From an uncultured Bacteroidales bacterium (GTDB taxonomy: Bacteria > Bacteroidota > Bacteroidia > Bacteroidales > P3), in contig CAJOQB010000165.1 of NCBI GenBank assembly GCA_905236405.1, positions 1-15,768 on the forward strand: a stretch of DNA of 15,768 bases. Direction: 5' to 3'. Position 1 is the first letter of the stretch; every line of letters starts with the position of its first letter. Position numbers and translations under genes: made by a program. This document shows positions 13,583 to 15,768 of the stretch, one piece after another. The notes under the pieces were generated by a model that did no database searches, had not been told where the DNA came from, and saw only the letters and a list, made by a program, of their open reading frames with translations.

Positions 13583-15768
13583 CTAAAAGTTGAAGCGGAG
13601 AGAGAGGCCGCCCTTGGTGGTGGCGGTGAGGAAGGAGATATAAGGCTGGTTGATATTGGTCTGGATGAAGAGACGGAGAGTGAGTTGCTGTGAGACGGCA
13701 TAGTCGGCATCGATTTCACCAATCCATACTTTGGAGCCACTGGTGACCTGTCCGTCGGTGGAGCCTTGGTTGATGCGACGGATCAAGGTCTTGTTGTCAG
13801 TGTATGTGAGATTAAAGTTGAGGATAAGGTCGTTCTTCAGTTCGTGTGTCTTTTCTGCTGTCTTGATATGTATGACGACATCCTTGAAACGATAGCCTAT
13901 GCCGAGGGTGACACCGTCGCGTGTGGTCTCGGTCAGTTGGTTGTTGGCGAAGCTAAGGTTGAGTGTGCGGTTTTTCTGTACGGAGAGATTGAACTGAAGG
14001 CTGTTGACCATGTTGACGTTGAGTTTGAGCAAGGGGTTGAATTGCTCGGTGATGACAACTCCGTCCATGGAGATGGGTGCGATATAGTCGCCAGTGGCGT
14101 TGAGTACCGACTCGAGCCCATAGTCGTAGTCGTTGATGAAGGCACTGATGGCTGCGTCAGTGTAGTAGCTGGCAATGGTGTAGGTGGAGGAATAGCGGTG
14201 TTGGATATTGATTTGGGTAAACCACTGCTGGAAGAAAGGAATCTTGGACAACCCGTTGTATTTGATATCCCAGTTGGGCAGCGGTATCTTTAGGAAAGGA
14301 CTGAAGGAACGTTTGGAGGCATCTTCGCCCAAATAGGTGGCTAAGAAGGCGGTCAGCAGGACGGTGGATTGGTTGGCACTGTAGCCTGCGGGGAACCACT
14401 GTCCAGTCATGGAGTCTTGGACAAGAGTATGGCTATAGGGGTCGGGATTGGCTTCGGCCAATCGGTTGGCGATGATGATGCGGTTGTCAAGGAACTGCTG
14501 GTAGAGGACGTCGGGGTCGATGAAAGCGGTGCGGAAGCTCCAGATGGAGGAGGTGTAGGAACCGTTCATAGTATAGGACAAGGGTCCTTCGACTCGATTG
14601 GTTGAGGTTAAGTATTTATAGTAGTATTGCTCGTTGCTGGAACTGTTCTGCGCCATGTTGATATCGATAATCAAATCGCGAATGGGCTCCAGCTTGGACC
14701 GTACGGAAATGATGCGGTTCGTGTTGGCATAAGAGGGGTCGTTCATGAGGGTGTCGTGGCTGAGCAGGTCGTTGTACCGCAGGTTTTCGACAATATCGTT
14801 GTGACTACCCAAGACAAAGGGGAGCCCCGGTGTCCATAACGATTGCGGGTCAAGACCGAAGATGGTGGCCTCGCCCATGTAGCCGGCAATGGTTCGTGCG
14901 GAGGACTGGTTGAACTGGGCGTTGATATCCTTGACAGCGGTGACAATGCGGAGACCGAAGTATCCTAATTCGACCAGTTTCTCTTTCATCTCGGCTTTGC
15001 GGAGCGAGTCGGCGACACGGGCATCCTCTGCGGTACGGCGAGTGTCTTTGTCGAGGCCGCGTTTCTCGTCGACTTTGTTGCGGTCTTTGTCTTTGCGTTG
15101 GCTGTCGTTCTTGTCGTTTTTCTTGTTGGGTCGACGGGCGTTGGCTTTTTTGAGCAGAGGCACTTTGTTGTAGAGTTTGGTGAAGTCGCCAGTGAGACCT
15201 CCGTTGAAGGAGTAGGAGTTTTGGATATGGCTGCCTTGCGATGCTAATGCGATGGATGTTCCGAGATAGGTGTAGTTGGCCCGATAGGTGAGGGGCATGC
15301 TGAGGAATTCGAGGTAGGGCAGTTTGTTAAGGGGAACATTCCATGTGACATTGAGGTTATGGTTGTAGTTCTCCATAGTGCCGCCTGTGAGAATGGAGTT
15401 CCAGATGGAGTCGATTCCGGAGTGTGTGGTGACCAGTCCAGGTGGCTCGTCGATGCGGGCGTTGGCTACGGCGTCGTAGTTGATACGGATGCCACGAGAG
15501 AGATCGTAAGCGAGACCATAGTTGCGCCGCCAGGTGAACTGTTTGTAGTATGTGGGGTTCATGATGATGAGTGCGGCACTCTTGTTGCGGAGCAGTGTTG
15601 ACTCGATATCGCGGTACACCTCAGTGGAGAAGGAGAGCGACTTGGGTTGGGTGTAGACGTTGAACTCCTTGATGATTTTGAGATTCTTGTTCTGGAACGC
15701 CTTCGTCTTGTCAAAGGGTTTGAGTTGCTTGGGTTGAGGGATGGCGAAGGAGTAGGTGAGACTGCCAC
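13583..15768 (-). CDS. sprA: SprA/Sov, T9SS outer-membrane translocon (C-terminal part)
   Basis: The minus-strand frame is open from the right edge to TAG 13583-13585, giving 727 visible residues; family members are well over 2000 residues, so this is about the last third and the start is outside. SprA forms the very large single-chain beta-barrel through which T9SS substrates cross the outer membrane. Recognisable parts are the barrel strands with alternating hydrophobic residues, IMNPTYYKQFTWRRNYGLAYD, MGEATIFGLDPQSLWTPG, RDLIIDINMAQN, and the family's C-terminal block (KNRTLNLSFANNQLTETTRDG, LGIGYRFKD, QLTLRLFIQTNINQP and a final LRFNF). A Lys/Arg/Asp/Glu-rich low-complexity insert occupies about 14975-15151, probably a periplasmic or exposed loop. 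No strong terminator follows, only a T-run after the stop. Confidence 0.93.
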   Translation of the reverse strand, partial: GSLTYSFAIPQPKQLKPFDKTKAFQNKNLKIIKEFNVYTQPKSLSFSTEVYRDIESTLLRNKSAALIIMNPTYYKQFTWRRNYGLAYDLSRGIRINYDAVANARIDEPPGLVTTHSGIDSIWNSILTGGTMENYNHNLNVTWNVPLNKLPYLEFLSMPLTYRANYTYLGTSIALASQGSHIQNSYSFNGGLTGDFTKLYNKVPLLKKANARRPNKKNDKNDSQRKDKDRNKVDEKRGLDKDTRRTAEDARVADSLRKAEMKEKLVELGYFGLRIVTAVKDINAQFNQSSARTIAGYMGEATIFGLDPQSLWTPGLPFVLGSHNDIVENLRYNDLLSHDTLMNDPSYANTNRIISVRSKLEPIRDLIIDINMAQNSSSNEQYYYKYLTSTNRVEGPLSYTMNGSYTSSIWSFRTAFIDPDVLYQQFLDNRIIIANRLAEANPDPYSHTLVQDSMTGQWFPAGYSANQSTVLLTAFLATYLGEDASKRSFSPFLKIPLPNWDIKYNGLSKIPFFQQWFTQINIQHRYSSTYTIASYYTDAAISAFINDYDYGLESVLNATGDYIAPISMDGVVITEQFNPLLKLNVNMVNSLQFNLSVQKNRTLNLSFANNQLTETTRDGVTLGIGYRFKDVVIHIKTAEKTHELKNDLILNFNLTYTDNKTLIRRINQGSTDGQVTSGSKVWIGEIDADYAVSQQLTLRLFIQTNINQPYISFLTATTKGGLSLRFNF

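Noticed and set aside
13498..13740. N-terminal extension of the T9SS cargo protein back into sprA
   Set aside because: It overlaps the sprA 3' end in another frame and would place the signal peptide inside the protein; the promoter at 13542-13572 lies within it.

Overview
The window looks like a chromosomal segment from a member of the Bacteroidota, most likely Bacteroidales; I cannot name the genus. Supporting signs are the TAnnTTTG-type -7 promoter elements (TATTTTTG three times, TATCTTTG and TAATTTTG once each), mostly absent Shine-Dalgarno sequences, the C-terminal part of the type IX secretion (T9SS) translocon SprA/Sov, a secreted protein with a T9SS type A sorting domain, a DUF4878-type lipoprotein, and an RHS fragment with the sequence style common in Bacteroidales.

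Layout. Positions 1-900 are an accessory patch: the 3' end of an unrecognised AT-rich gene, then a frameshifted remnant of the conserved RHS core tip. Next comes a tRNA-Leu(UAG) gene with its own promoter, a leader hairpin and a terminator. Facing it on the minus strand is a 435-residue exported protein of unknown function. Further right on the minus strand are a DUF177 (YceD-like) gene with rpmF (L32) and a LysE-type exporter. The exporter is divergent from a plus-strand operon (4469-8274) of gatE, gatD and a small lipoprotein. That operon ends at a strong terminator (8302-8338), followed by six 23-bp tandem repeats (8348-8485). The rest (8488-15768) is all minus strand, in transcription order: sprA (3' part), a T9SS cargo protein, a small exported protein, nadD, and a ClC chloride channel with CBS domains whose GTG start overlaps the nadD stop.

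How the genes relate. gatE and gatD encode the two subunits of the archaeal-type Glu-tRNA(Gln) amidotransferase: GatD releases ammonia from an amide donor, and GatE uses it to convert Glu-tRNA(Gln) to Gln-tRNA(Gln). Finding this pair in a Bacteroidota-like genome is the most notable result, because GatDE is regarded as an archaeal enzyme and bacteria normally use GatCAB or GlnRS. sprA and the next gene belong to the same secretion route, as channel and exported substrate. The second notable result is the 23-bp array, whose units are imperfect palindromes with paired base changes that keep the arms complementary.
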